From positions 372,001 to 436,000 of the forward strand of contig CBDANK010000004.1 of assembly GCA_965197565.1 (NCBI GenBank): 64,000 nucleotides of DNA, read 5' to 3'. The DNA is from G963667675 sp965197565. Its GTDB lineage: Bacteria > Chloroflexota > Dehalococcoidia > Lucifugimonadales > UBA3495. A model generated the notes under the pieces. It was not told the origin of the DNA. It saw only the letters and a program-made list of their open reading frames with translations, and ran no database searches. Both the position numbers and the translations under genes were made by a program. The number at the start of each line of letters is the position of its first letter. Position 1 is the stretch's first letter. This document shows, in pieces, positions 9,267 through 18,579 of this stretch.

Positions 9267-9719
9267 CTATCCTGCGGAGGCGAGGATCTCTTCGACCAAG
9301 GCGTTGACCTCGGCGCCGTCGGCCTTGCCCCGCACTTGAGGCATCAACCGGCCCATGACCCGGCCTTTATCCCGGACTGTGGCGGCCCCCACTTCCTCAA
9401 TGGTCCGGCAGACCAGATGCGTCAGTTCTTCCTGGCTGAGTTGAGGAGGCAGGTAGACCTGAAGGACCGCCAGTTCCGCCGACTCCTTGGCGACCAAGTC
9501 CTGCCGGTTGCCCTCTTGGAACATCCGGATGCTCTCCCGACGGTCGTTGACCTGCTTGGTGATCACCTGTAGCAGACTCTCTTCGTCCAGGGTTTCTCCC
9601 CGAGATTTCTCCGCAGCCAGAATAACACTCTTCAAAAACCGCAAGGCATCCAAGCGGCCCTGGTCCCGGCTGCGCATCGCCTCGATGATGTCGCTTTCGA
9701 TTTTGTTTCGGAGGGTCAT
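9267..9719 (-). CDS. GatB/YqeY domain-containing protein
   Basis: 150 residues from ATG 9719 (MTLRNKIESDIIEAMRSRD). All-helical YqeY family: LRFLKSVILAAEKSR, the conserved core QVYLPPQLSQEEL and the C-terminal DKGRVMGRLMPQVRGKADGA, which is the family hallmark resembling the tail of the amidotransferase subunit GatB. The family is thought to bind tRNA or assist tRNA-dependent amidation, but its role is not established. A longer in-frame start at 9782 is unlikely. Confidence 0.88.
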   Translation of the reverse strand: MTLRNKIESDIIEAMRSRDQGRLDALRFLKSVILAAEKSRGETLDEESLLQVITKQVNDRRESIRMFQEGNRQDLVAKESAELAVLQVYLPPQLSQEELTHLVCRTIEEVGAATVRDKGRVMGRLMPQVRGKADGAEVNALVEEILASAG

Positions 9720-9974
9720 GGGGTTAAAAACCTGTCCGTTTATTCGAAATCCGCCGCGGTCCCCATAGAATCCACCAGTCAAACCGATTATAGGTTTGGT
9801 TGGGAAGGGGTGTCAATTGAGGCTTATTCATATTTCCGAGGTTGGCGGGAGACCTCTCGGGTCCCATTTTCGCTGACAGCCTACAGTCATGCAAGATTCT
9901 CAGGTAAATGATAATGTGGGTATTCAGAGCACAGGTTCAATAGAGAGTCCAAACCAGACCAAGGTTGAATTACC

Positions 9975-10619
9975 ATGAAACAAGATTCTGAAGTTAACGA
10001 GGCTTTGACTCAATTTCACGATCAGTACATGAAAGTCCCTAGGGATGCTACCTTTCCCTCGCTTACTCGACCGGAAGGTTTCAATGTATATGCTCACGCA
10101 TATTGGCTTGCGGCTGACAAACTGTTCCGTGCATATTGGGTAAGCGATGAGTCTGCCCCTACACCAGACTACCTCGTAATGCCGGTCTTATTTTTACTTC
10201 ATCACTACATAGAACTGGAGTTAAAAGAGATTATACGAATGAGTTTTTGGGTCGGCAACGAGGAGGACAAACCTGTCCAAGACTTGCCCACAAAGGGAAG
10301 ACATATCTTAACAAAATTGCTACAGATTGCGGAGGGTAACCTGAAAGAGATCTACCCAGAAGAGACGCCTCTTCTTGACGAGAATTCCAAGAACATTATT
10401 GAAGACCTAGAGGATTTTGGCAGCAGGGGAGAGGGTTTGAGGTATCCAGAAACGAATCCTGAAAAGGGGAGCAAACCAACAATATCTCCCGGTTATATAG
10501 CGGATGTTAGGGCAGTAATGACCGCCATGAAGCAGGTTCGCCGTAGGTTTAATGGCTGCATTGGCTGGCTGCATGATTATCAGCAGAACTACTTATCATT
10601 AGGGGAAGACTTGATATGA
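9975..10619 (+). CDS. HEPN-like hypothetical protein
   Basis: 214 residues, MKQDSEVNEALTQF at the start. The helical core with VMPVLFLLHHYIELELKEII resembles HEPN-domain proteins, where a pair of long helices carries a conserved Arg/His-type site; a later segment ends TAMKQVRRRFNGCIGWLHDY. The similarity is by eye only. DNA here is clearly lower in G+C than the flanking core genes, and codon use differs. The next gene starts 17 bp downstream, after GAGAGGAAGG, so the two form an operon. Function is not known; an abortive-infection or toxin role is possible but unproven. Confidence 0.65.
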   Translation: MKQDSEVNEALTQFHDQYMKVPRDATFPSLTRPEGFNVYAHAYWLAADKLFRAYWVSDESAPTPDYLVMPVLFLLHHYIELELKEIIRMSFWVGNEEDKPVQDLPTKGRHILTKLLQIAEGNLKEIYPEETPLLDENSKNIIEDLEDFGSRGEGLRYPETNPEKGSKPTISPGYIADVRAVMTAMKQVRRRFNGCIGWLHDYQQNYLSLGEDLI

Positions 10620-10635
10620 GAGGAAGGTTGGTAGC

Positions 10636-11751
10636 ATGAACATTTTTCGGAAGAGGCTTTCTGATTACGACTGGTTAACGGCGGTCCTACCCCTCTTTGA
10701 TGAGCAAAAGCAATTGGTCGACGACTTTGGCAGTACCCTACTTGCACAAGGGTCTGATGAGACCTCCCCCGAAATGGCCGTTCAAGCATCTGTTGAGGCA
10801 TTCGTTGAATTGCACAAACAAACCAAACGCCAACTGAATGAGGTTGCCAGGATAGGAACCCCTAAAGGCTCGTCTGCTAAACAAGCACATGAGTCTTTTC
10901 AGGAAACTTTGAAACTGTGGAAGCTAGCTATGCGGAACGGAAGAGAATACTCGCGAATCCTGGCACGCGGGGTCACGGCTAGAACCCTTTCCGGAGGCAT
11001 CTCAGGCAGGCTTTCCAGCTCGGCTATGGTATTTCAGGGAACCTTATTTTCGGAAACAATGAAAAAAGCCCACGAAAGTTTGGAGTACACCGGACAATTA
11101 ATTGAAAGTCTGGAAAAAGACCTCATGTCCATAACACTGCCGTCTAGGGTTATTTGCGGGATCCCGTTTGGCAAAGAACTGCTCGACGGCATGACAGGGG
11201 TAACTACACTATTGGATACGGAATTCGAGGGTTGGGAACCACCACCTTATACGTTGCTGGCCGAAGATATAGATTACGAAGATGACGAGCAGGCTGAAAT
11301 TGACAAAGCGACCGCTGTTCACATGAATAAGTGGAGCGACCACATGGACAGGATGGCCCCTGAACATAAGGCCGAACTATATGAGATTTGGGTGGCACGT
11401 CCAGGAGTTGAAACTGGATTGCTCGAAGCTGCATCGAATCGATGTCTGAAGAATGGCGATTATCAAGGCGCCTTGATCTCATGGTTCAAATGGATTACGC
11501 ATAGGAGTCGAAGTTCTGAGCAAGACCCTAACCCAGCTGCATGGGTGCTTCTCACCGAGATTTATGTCGGCATGCTGGATATAGCCAAAGCGAAAAAGGC
11601 TCTGTTGTTCACCATCATGTTAGAGGCTACAGAATTGGAGAATTCAGCGTCGCATATGGATAGGAGATTGGTGAGATTACACCTGCTTCCCAAAACGTTA
11701 GAACAGCTAGATCAACTACGCCGCAAAGTTGAGAATCTTGTTGTCGAATAG
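10636..11751 (+). CDS. Hypothetical protein, partner of the HEPN-like gene
   Basis: 371 residues starting MNIFRKRLSDYDWLTAVLPL. No signal peptide or membrane segment. It appears mostly helical. The second half contains EAASNRCLKNGDYQGALISW and VLLTEIYVGMLDIAKAKKAL, which look like TPR-type helix pairs. The acidic stretch DIDYEDDEQAEIDKA lies between the halves. I do not recognise the family. It is in an operon with the HEPN-like gene and shares its low G+C, so the pair was probably acquired together. Confidence 0.65.
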   Translation: MNIFRKRLSDYDWLTAVLPLFDEQKQLVDDFGSTLLAQGSDETSPEMAVQASVEAFVELHKQTKRQLNEVARIGTPKGSSAKQAHESFQETLKLWKLAMRNGREYSRILARGVTARTLSGGISGRLSSSAMVFQGTLFSETMKKAHESLEYTGQLIESLEKDLMSITLPSRVICGIPFGKELLDGMTGVTTLLDTEFEGWEPPPYTLLAEDIDYEDDEQAEIDKATAVHMNKWSDHMDRMAPEHKAELYEIWVARPGVETGLLEAASNRCLKNGDYQGALISWFKWITHRSRSSEQDPNPAAWVLLTEIYVGMLDIAKAKKALLFTIMLEATELENSASHMDRRLVRLHLLPKTLEQLDQLRRKVENLVVE

Positions 11752-12030
11752 CCCGCTAGAATCAAGCATTCTTCCACGCAACCGCTACATTGGTCTTACT
11801 CTGTTGCTCTACAATGATAACTCCGTGTGATCGCTAGGTTCATAGACCCCCCCAACAACATCTCAAAATAGTACGGTCAACCGACCACGTGAGTCCACCA
11901 ACATTTGCCTGTAGATTGTTAGCGAAAACAGGACACGAGAGGGGGCAGAAAAACCCGAGAGAGTCTTCGACCGACCACTGAAATATGAATCAGCTCAATT
12001 GAGGCTTATCTATGATTGCGCTGAGAGCGG
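11752..12030. other. Intergenic, no feature seen
   Basis: About 280 bp between converging genes. I see no gene, and no hairpin followed by a T-run. It is AT-richer than the core regions. Confidence 0.4.
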
Positions 12031-12693
12031 CTACCAGGAGGCCGACTTCCTGAATTGCCCCTTGGCGTCCTTTAAGGCAGCGGGGAATTGTGAGGTAGCG
12101 AGAACCTTGCGATTGATACTCCGCAGACAATAACTAGAGGCTCTGATGAGGCTACCACTTATCTTCGCTTTGTGGTGGGGATTTATAACACCGATTCGTT
12201 TGCTGAATTCATCCCGGACAATTTGGATAGGCGATGCGAGGTCTCCGTCATTCGATATGACAACAGCTTCATCGAACCGTTCGTGAAAGCAATCTAGCAG
12301 GAGATGAGTGGCTATATCAACATCGGTCCTCTTCTCTTCTAATCTAAGGACTTGGACGAATTGAGGTGGTCTAGGTGGGGGGCTCTGGCCTCTTGGTATA
12401 TAGGCCAATGGATATTGAGGGAGTAAGGTGGGATGTGACGCGAACCAGCCACTATCATGAATGACGACGTTTGGCAAGGTTCTGAGAGCACGTAGGTACA
12501 CATCTTGACGAGAGGGGGCTTGGAGATCGTGATCGAATGCGATGACCCGAGCGGTGAAATATCGTATTAGGTCAATTGTTTTACCTGGTAGAAGCTTTTG
12601 GCATACTTGGGAAAGATTTAACCATTTGTACTGTGTGCGTTTGACTGCTCCGTTGTACAGGTTAAACCCATCAATGTATACGTACACGCCCAT
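12031..12693 (-). CDS. NYN-domain (PIN-like RNase fold) protein
   Basis: 220 residues from ATG 12693. Begins MGVYVYIDGFNLYNGAVKR, the first acidic strand of the NYN/DUF88 fold. The second cluster of acidic residues lies at KRTDVDIATHLLLDCF and the third at VVISNDGDLASPIQ, giving the full Asp set expected of a metal-dependent RNase. The family includes LabA/MARF1-type nucleases. A longer start at 12753 is possible. It lies in the low-G+C islet with two HEPN-like genes, a context often seen for defence or toxin functions; that role is inference. Confidence 0.85.
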   Translation of the reverse strand: MGVYVYIDGFNLYNGAVKRTQYKWLNLSQVCQKLLPGKTIDLIRYFTARVIAFDHDLQAPSRQDVYLRALRTLPNVVIHDSGWFASHPTLLPQYPLAYIPRGQSPPPRPPQFVQVLRLEEKRTDVDIATHLLLDCFHERFDEAVVISNDGDLASPIQIVRDEFSKRIGVINPHHKAKISGSLIRASSYCLRSINRKVLATSQFPAALKDAKGQFRKSASW

Positions 12694-12989
12694 TGGGAGA
12701 TGTCTGTCGTAAAAATGCGACGACCGCCTTACGGCGGCCTCGCTCCCAGTCACCGAAGCGCCTGGTGGGGGTACAACTTCAGTTTATACTAGGGTAACGA
12801 AATGTCAATAAGGGTCTATCATTGGTGTCGTTCGCCCCTGCGGGACAATTCACCCCCACCCTTACGGCTGGGCGGAGTGCGTCGACGTGGCCGTATATCG
12901 ACGCGGCAACCCGTCCTGTGGTGAAATGGGGGAGTCCGGAGCCGCCGCCTATCTGGCGGGTTCGCCAATTCACAGTTCTGTTGGCATCC

Positions 12990-13385
12990 TCATCGCGCCG
13001 GGGAGCGTCGGGCCGCATCTTCCGCGTCCTGGATGTAACGACGCGTCTCCCGCACCATCTCACTTATAGACTCGTGTGGCTCACAGTTGCCGTCGTAGAA
13101 GCAGTCGCCGTGCAGGAACCTGGCATAGGCCCCGAACCTGTTCCGCAGGGATATGAACCTTCCGCCCCGCAATCCCAAGGCCCGTATGCCGCTGGAAACC
13201 TGCGAGGTGGTTGAGGGCGCATCGCCGGTCTGGGCCAGAATCAGGGCCTCGGCGGCCCGCCTCGCGGCGCACCATGCTTTCTCCGCCACGTCTCGGATGT
13301 CGCCCGCGTCCAAGCGGTCCAGGGCGGCGGCGTGCATGGCGCGGGCGTCGTCGAATATCTCCTTGGTCTGGCCGGTCGCCACCAT
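12990..13385 (-). CDS. HEPN-like (PaREP1-type) small protein
   Basis: 131 residues. The first half is a helical repeat, ARAMHAAALDRLDAGDIRDV then AEKAWCAARRAAEALILAQ, as in PaREP1/HEPN proteins. The second half includes RFGAYARFLHGDCFYDGNCE and a basic, acidic C-terminal helix. Such proteins often accompany nucleotidyltransferases or nucleases. The gene at 45183-45542 has the same architecture, so these are two paralogues in one window. The DNA between it and the NYN gene (12694-12989) shows nothing convincing. Confidence 0.72.
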   Translation of the reverse strand: MVATGQTKEIFDDARAMHAAALDRLDAGDIRDVAEKAWCAARRAAEALILAQTGDAPSTTSQVSSGIRALGLRGGRFISLRNRFGAYARFLHGDCFYDGNCEPHESISEMVRETRRYIQDAEDAARRSPAR

Positions 13386-13526
13386 CGTCCACCTCCGCGC
13401 GCTTCGTTATTCCGCCGCCATTATAAATCCGTCTAAATGACGCGAACAACTATGGGTTGGGGGTGCCGGCGAGTCAACCTCGCCCGCGGCGGCGCTGCAT
13501 ACCCGCATCAAGTTTAATTATGCTTC

Positions 13527-13627
13527 GTAACTGTTCAGATTTGAGGGGAATCTGTCCTTTGACTCCGCTGCGCTGCGCTCAGGATGAGCGGTTCCGTGTT
13601 AGTGTGCTGACCAACTCTGAACAGTTG
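13527..13627. repeat. Interspersed MITE-like repeat (family A, short form)
   Basis: About 101 bp bounded by GTAACTGTTCAG and CTGAACAGTTGC, with an internal GCTCATCCTGAGCG-type palindrome (written here in reverse as CGCTGCGCTGCGCTCAGGATGAGCG). Similar copies: 56909-57010 and 59047-59184; a 5'-truncated one at 52444-52513. It lies in the leader region of purA. Confidence 0.8.
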
Positions 13628-13734
13628 CTATGCTTCTTCTCCCTTTCCTTGGTTGGGCCTTTTTGTTATACTCCCCGTTGGTCTACGACCCCCCTTCAAC
13701 CTGGTGGGGGATCCATGTGACGGAATAAGGGGAC

Positions 13735-15024
13735 ATGATGCCGGCCTACGGCGTAATCGGCGGCCAATGGGGCGATGAAGGCAAGGGAAAGGTTATTGAC
13801 TACCTTGCCGGCGAGGTGGACTGTGTTGCGCGCTACGCCGGAGGCAACAACGCCGGCCACACCGTGGTCAATGACCGGGGCACGTTCACCCTTCACTTGG
13901 TCCCCTCCGGCATTTGCTGGCCCCAAGTCTACGGCATCATTGGCAACGGCGTAGTCGTCGACGCCGACGTCCTCTTGGACGAACTGGAGAATCTGAACGC
14001 CCGGGGTATTGACACCGGCAGGCTGTACGTTAGCGAGCGCGCTCACCTGATAATGCCCTACCACATCCTCTTGGACAAACTGGAGGAGCAAGCCCGGGGC
14101 GCCAGTGCTCTGGGCACTACCGGCCGCGGAGTGGGACCCGCCTACGTGGACAAAACCGCCCGGGCCGGTATTCGGGTCAGCGACCTGCTGGACTGGGACG
14201 CATTGGTCCCTCGCTTGGAAGGCACTCTGCAGGCCAAAAACACCCTCATTACCAAGATTTACGGGGGTGAAGCCCTGCCTTTGGAAGAAATGCTGGAGAA
14301 GTGCCGCAAGTGGGCCGGCCGCTTGGCCCCGCATGTACGTTCCACCGAGGAGATCATCCGAGACCTGTTGGCCGATGGCAAGAACATCCTGCTGGAAGGG
14401 GCCCAGGGCACCCTTCTGGACATCGATCACGGGTCCTATCCCTATGTCACTTCTTCCTCGCCCTCCATCGGAGGCGCCTGTACCGGCTTGGGACTAAATC
14501 CCCAAGCAATCGCCGGGGTATTGGGGGTGTTTAAGGCTTATTGCACCCGGGTGGGCGGCGGCCCCATGCCCTCGGAGATGTATGGGGAAGTGGCCGACGG
14601 GCTGCGGGAAAAGGCCCAGGAATACGGGTCCACTACCGGGCGCCCACGCCGGGTCGGTTGGTTCGACGCCGTGGCCGGTAAGTACAGCCGGCAGTTGAAC
14701 GGCTTTACCGGCATGGTGGTTACCAGGCTGGACATTCTCGACGGGTTCCCGTCGGTCAAGGTATGCGTCGGCTACCGCATGGATGGACAGGAGTTGGACC
14801 GGTTCCCGGCCAATACCAACCTGCTGGCCCGGTGCCAACCCATCTACCAAGAGTTGCCTGGGTGGGACCGTCCCACTGCCGGCGCCACCAAGCTATCCCA
14901 GCTCCCGGAGAATGCCATTGCCTACGTCAGACGCATCGAGGAACTGGTGGGATGCCGGGTCCAGATTATCTCCACGGGTCCCAGCCGGGCCGAGACCATC
15001 GTAGCCGAGCAGTTCATCCGTTAG
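13735..15024 (+). CDS. purA: Adenylosuccinate synthetase
   Basis: Converts IMP and aspartate to adenylosuccinate with GTP. 429 residues, the standard length. The N-terminal GTP-binding motif GGQWGDEGKGKVIDYLA, GGNNAGHTVV with the catalytic His, the TTGRGVGPAY switch and the C-terminal region ISTGPSRAETIVAEQF are all present. Two adjacent Met codons occur at the start; the first is used here. TTATACT about 70 bp upstream could be a -10 element, without a good -35. A strong hairpin follows the gene. Confidence 0.96.
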   Translation: MMPAYGVIGGQWGDEGKGKVIDYLAGEVDCVARYAGGNNAGHTVVNDRGTFTLHLVPSGICWPQVYGIIGNGVVVDADVLLDELENLNARGIDTGRLYVSERAHLIMPYHILLDKLEEQARGASALGTTGRGVGPAYVDKTARAGIRVSDLLDWDALVPRLEGTLQAKNTLITKIYGGEALPLEEMLEKCRKWAGRLAPHVRSTEEIIRDLLADGKNILLEGAQGTLLDIDHGSYPYVTSSSPSIGGACTGLGLNPQAIAGVLGVFKAYCTRVGGGPMPSEMYGEVADGLREKAQEYGSTTGRPRRVGWFDAVAGKYSRQLNGFTGMVVTRLDILDGFPSVKVCVGYRMDGQELDRFPANTNLLARCQPIYQELPGWDRPTAGATKLSQLPENAIAYVRRIEELVGCRVQIISTGPSRAETIVAEQFIR

Positions 15025-15037
15025 CGGCACGAAAAAC

Positions 15038-15086
15038 AGCCCCGTCCGCCTCCAGCGTCGTTACGCCATGGAGGCCGGACGGGGCT
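15038..15086. terminator. Bidirectional hairpin between purA and dapA
   Basis: Long inverted repeat: AGCCCCGTCCG then CCTCCA pairs with TGGAGG then CCGGACGGGGCT, across a 14-base loop. On the minus strand it is followed by GTTTTTC, so it is a good intrinsic terminator for dapA. On the plus strand it lacks a T-run and would serve purA less efficiently. Confidence 0.75.
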
Positions 15087-15130
15087 ACGCAGGTCAAGTT
15101 TTGTGCCCGGACAGTAATGTTCGACCGGCC

Positions 15131-16027
15131 TTAAGCCGGCACCGGAACGTCTATATCGTACCGCTGCAGCACCTCTTCAATCTGGGCGGCGGACTTGGGG
15201 TCCGGGGGCACCAAGGGCAATCTGGGGTTGCCCACGTTGAAACCCACCTGGTTCAGTGCGTACTTGACCGGGATGGGGTTGGAAACCACAAACAGGACCT
15301 TGAACAGGGGAAGCAGCCTGCGGTGTTCGGCCGCGGCCTTCTCCACGTCTCCTTCCAACAAAAAGCCCATCATCTGCTTGATCTGGCTACCCACCAAGTG
15401 CGAGGCGACGCTGACCACGCCGTATCCCCCGGTGGCCATGATGTAATAGGTCTCGTTGTCGTTGCCGCTCCACACCAGGAAACCCGGTTTGGCCCCGTCA
15501 ATGATGCGGGTAATCTGGTCCATATCGCTTCCCGCCTCTTTGACGCCCACGATGTTGTCTATCTCGCTCAAGCGAATGGTCGTCTCGTGGGTCATGTTCA
15601 GGCTGGTGCGGCTGGTCACGTTGTAAACGATGCAGGGCAGATCGACCTTCCCGGCTATCGCTTTGAAGTGCTGGTAAAGACCTTCCTGGGGAGGCTTGTT
15701 ATAGTAGGGGACCACCAAAAGCAGGCCGTCCACACCTTCCCGCTCCGCTTGCATGCTCAACTCGATGCTTTCGGCGGTGCTGTAGTTGCCGGTGCCGGCA
15801 ATGATGGCCCCGCTGTCGCCCACGGCCCCCTTTACCTCGGCGTACAAGCGCAGCTTCTCGTCGGTGCTCAGGGTGGGTGATTCGCCGGTTGTTCCCGACA
15901 AAATAACGCCGTCGCTGCCCGAATCCAGCATGGCCTTGGCCAGCCGCTTGGCCTGCTCGTAGTCAACCTGGCCCTGTTCATCGAATGGGGTTACCATCGC
16001 GGTGATTAGCCTGCCTATCTCAGTCAT
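15131..16027 (-). CDS. dapA: 4-hydroxy-tetrahydrodipicolinate synthase
   Basis: Condenses pyruvate and aspartate semialdehyde, first committed step to lysine/DAP. 298 residues. The Thr pair motif GVILSGTTGESPTLS is present. The Tyr of IVYNVTSRTSLNM and the Schiff-base Lys of NIVGVKEAGSDM complete the active site. It lies downstream of asd and dapB, separated from them by an FAD-linked oxidase on the same strand. Other members of the DHDPS superfamily are possible, but the asd-dapB context supports DapA. Confidence 0.92.
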   Translation of the reverse strand: MTEIGRLITAMVTPFDEQGQVDYEQAKRLAKAMLDSGSDGVILSGTTGESPTLSTDEKLRLYAEVKGAVGDSGAIIAGTGNYSTAESIELSMQAEREGVDGLLLVVPYYNKPPQEGLYQHFKAIAGKVDLPCIVYNVTSRTSLNMTHETTIRLSEIDNIVGVKEAGSDMDQITRIIDGAKPGFLVWSGNDNETYYIMATGGYGVVSVASHLVGSQIKQMMGFLLEGDVEKAAAEHRRLLPLFKVLFVVSNPIPVKYALNQVGFNVGNPRLPLVPPDPKSAAQIEEVLQRYDIDVPVPA

Positions 16028-16073
16028 GTGCCCCTCCTTCTCCTGTACCGCGCTATTCTACAGCTTGTTGCGG

Positions 16074-17471
16074 TTAACTTCTGGGCCTAATGTTCGGGTT
16101 GTGGCTGAATAGATTTGTCGGGTCGTACTTCTGTTTCAGGGCCGCCAAACGTTGGAAGTTATCTCCAAAGGCCGCTCTGATCGAGTCTACCCCGTCTTCC
16201 GCTTCGGTGCCAACCTGGTTAACGTAGGCGCCCAGAGAGAAGGGCAGCATAGCGTCGGCAAACTCCCGGGCCCACCGGAGGTGGACCTCCGACTCCCCTG
16301 GGTCTTCCCAGATAGAGGTGACGCCCCACTCATACCAGGCGTCCCGGTGGCCGAAAGCGGTCTTGCCGGGTTCGACGCGGTTGGAAGCATTGCCCAGTTG
16401 CTGAAAGAATATGCTGGAAAGCGGCGAGGTCACTTTCTTGAAGTGGTCGAGCATGGTTTCGATGGCGTCGCCGCCGAACTGCTTCATCAAATGGGACTTG
16501 AGATAGTTTTGCAGTCCGTGGGGGCTGAGGGCTAATTTCTGGGCCTCAACGTAGGGCATGGGCTGAATATCATCGGCCAAAGGCGGTCCGAATTCCCGGA
16601 TAGGCCGGAGGACCCGTTCCCCTTCCTCAATGGACCCGTGGTAGCAAAGAAGAATGTTACAGGCCTTGTTGCCCTCGGGTAAGACTATGAGAGAAGCTAT
16701 GATGTTCATCTCATCCGGCATCTTGCCGGAGAAGTCGCTATAGAATTCCAAGAACTCCTTGGCTTGGTCGTAGGGATATGTTACCGAGCCAGCCAGCACG
16801 GTTGGGCCAACCGGATAGAGTTGATACTCGAATGAGGTGACGATGCCGAAGTTCCCGCCTCCGCCTCTTACGGCCCAAAACAGGTCATCATTTTGAGTGG
16901 CGTCGGCGGTCAAGAAGCGTCCGTCGGCGGTGACCACGTCGACGGATATCAAGTTATCGGAGCTAAGGCCGTATTTGCCGGAGAGCCAGCCAATGCCGCC
17001 GCCCAGAGTAAGTCCGGCGATGCCGGTGTCGGGGTCCGTGCCCCCGGGCGTGGCAAGGCCAAAGGCCTGGGTCTCGTGGTCGAATGCGCCCCACTTGGTG
17101 CCTCCCTGGGCCTTGACCGTCCTGTTGCCGGGATCAACGCGCACGCCGGTCATTGGGGACAGGTCGATCATTAGCCCGTCGTTGCACACACAGTTGCCAG
17201 GGTAATTGTGGCCGCCGCCTCGCACCGAAACCAGGATATTGTTGTCGCGGGCGAAATTGACCGAAGCGATAACGTCGGCCACTCCGCTGCACTGGGCAAT
17301 GAGGGCCGGCCGCTTGTCGATCATGGCATTCCAGAGTGTCCTGGCCTGGTCGTAGCCGTCGTCCTCAGGCAGAATAAGCCGGCCGTGCAGACTTGCTTTG
17401 AACTCCTCCACGGTCCCTTCTTCAAGGACGGTATCAGCGCCCGTTAGCGTAACTGCTGGGACCGATGCCAT
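16074..17471 (-). CDS. FAD-linked oxidase with BBE domain
   Basis: 465 residues. PCMH-type FAD domain with SVRGGGHNYPGNCVC, whose His is the usual 8-alpha FAD attachment site, then AGLTLGGGIGWLSGKYGL and AVRGGGGNFGIVTSFEY. The C-terminal berberine-bridge segment contains FQRLAALKQKYDPTNLFSHN. The second covalent Cys seen in bicovalent enzymes is replaced by Leu-Gly in GLTLGGG, so attachment is probably monocovalent. No signal peptide. It is inserted between asd and dapA on the same strand, which is unexpected for a lysine cluster. Substrate unknown; sugar or secondary-metabolite oxidases are family examples. Confidence 0.88.
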   Translation of the reverse strand: MASVPAVTLTGADTVLEEGTVEEFKASLHGRLILPEDDGYDQARTLWNAMIDKRPALIAQCSGVADVIASVNFARDNNILVSVRGGGHNYPGNCVCNDGLMIDLSPMTGVRVDPGNRTVKAQGGTKWGAFDHETQAFGLATPGGTDPDTGIAGLTLGGGIGWLSGKYGLSSDNLISVDVVTADGRFLTADATQNDDLFWAVRGGGGNFGIVTSFEYQLYPVGPTVLAGSVTYPYDQAKEFLEFYSDFSGKMPDEMNIIASLIVLPEGNKACNILLCYHGSIEEGERVLRPIREFGPPLADDIQPMPYVEAQKLALSPHGLQNYLKSHLMKQFGGDAIETMLDHFKKVTSPLSSIFFQQLGNASNRVEPGKTAFGHRDAWYEWGVTSIWEDPGESEVHLRWAREFADAMLPFSLGAYVNQVGTEAEDGVDSIRAAFGDNFQRLAALKQKYDPTNLFSHNPNIRPRS

Positions 17472-17525
17472 TTACTGCGCCTCCTAGTGGGAATAGTTGG
17501 GTCTATCTAAATTTAGGGGACAATC

Positions 17526-18569
17526 TTAGTCGGCGGCCCCGGTCTTTATGCGGGGCTTGAGGCACCCCCGGGACACCAGTTCTTCGGCTATTTGAATAGA
17601 GTTAAGGGCCGCCCCTTTGCGGAGATTGTCCGCCACAATCCACATGGCCAGGCCATTGGGATTAGAGGAGTCCTGCCGGATGCGCCCCACAAAAACATCA
17701 TCGGTCCCGGCCACGTCCCAAGGCATGGGGTAGGCGCTCCGCGCGGGGTCGTCCAAGACGGTCACTCCGGGCATGGCGGATAGGAGCTCCCGCGCTTCCT
17801 GGGGCGGCATGGGCCGTTGGAATTCCATGTGAACCGCGGCACTGTGCGACACATATACCGGCACCCGCACACAGGTGGCGGATACCCGGATCTCCGGCGC
17901 GTGCATGATCTTACAGGTCTCTTGCCGCATTTTCTGTTCTTCAACAGTATAACCGTCGTCGAGGAAGCGGTCGATGCGGGGTATCAGGTTGAAAGCAATC
18001 TGCTGGGTGAGGGCCTCCGGCTTGGCTTCCCTACCCTCCAGCAAGTCCCGGCTTTGCTCCCGGAGCTCCACTATGGGAGCGCCGCCAGCCCCCGAGACGG
18101 ATTGATAGGTGTCGGCGATAATCCTGACTATTGGGTTTACCTGATGGAGAGGATGGGCCACCATTACCACGGGAGTGGTGGAGCAGTTGGGAATGGAAAT
18201 TATCCCTTGGTGCCACTCTACATCGGCGCCGTTGACCTCCGGGACCACCAAGGGAACGTCCTCGCGCATACGAAAAGCCGAGCCGTCGTCAATGACCACG
18301 GCCCCCGCGGCCACCGCCGCCGGGGCGAACCGGCGACTAACCTCGCTGCTGACCGAGATGAAGGCGACATCCGCTCCGGCAAAGGAGTCTTCAGAGGTTT
18401 CCTCAACCGTCAACTCCCGGCCGCCAACAGAAAGCCGCTTGCCCGCCGAGCGGCCCGAGGCCAGTGCCTTGATCCTGGGCAACACCGGATAGCGCTGCTC
18501 CAGGATACGGAAGAACTCGGTCCCCACAGCGCCGGTGGCGCCAACAACCGCTATGCTAAGTTCCTGCAC
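17526..18569 (-). CDS. asd: Aspartate-semialdehyde dehydrogenase
   Basis: Reduces aspartyl phosphate to the semialdehyde, feeding lysine, threonine and methionine synthesis. 347 residues. N-terminal NADP motif VVGATGAVGTEFFRIL, the catalytic Cys in SIPNCSTTPVVM and the region TYQSVSGAGGAPIVEL. The C-terminal AMWIVADNLRKGAALNSIQI is typical. It starts 10 bp downstream of dapB, so co-transcription is clear. Confidence 0.95.
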   Translation of the reverse strand: MQELSIAVVGATGAVGTEFFRILEQRYPVLPRIKALASGRSAGKRLSVGGRELTVEETSEDSFAGADVAFISVSSEVSRRFAPAAVAAGAVVIDDGSAFRMREDVPLVVPEVNGADVEWHQGIISIPNCSTTPVVMVAHPLHQVNPIVRIIADTYQSVSGAGGAPIVELREQSRDLLEGREAKPEALTQQIAFNLIPRIDRFLDDGYTVEEQKMRQETCKIMHAPEIRVSATCVRVPVYVSHSAAVHMEFQRPMPPQEARELLSAMPGVTVLDDPARSAYPMPWDVAGTDDVFVGRIRQDSSNPNGLAMWIVADNLRKGAALNSIQIAEELVSRGCLKPRIKTGAAD

Positions 18570-18579
18570 CTCTAGCTTC

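Noticed and set aside
12779..13063. Minus-strand frame of 94 codons
   Set aside because: Overlaps the HEPN-like gene in a different frame and has Arg/Gly-rich composition typical of shadows in G+C-rich DNA.
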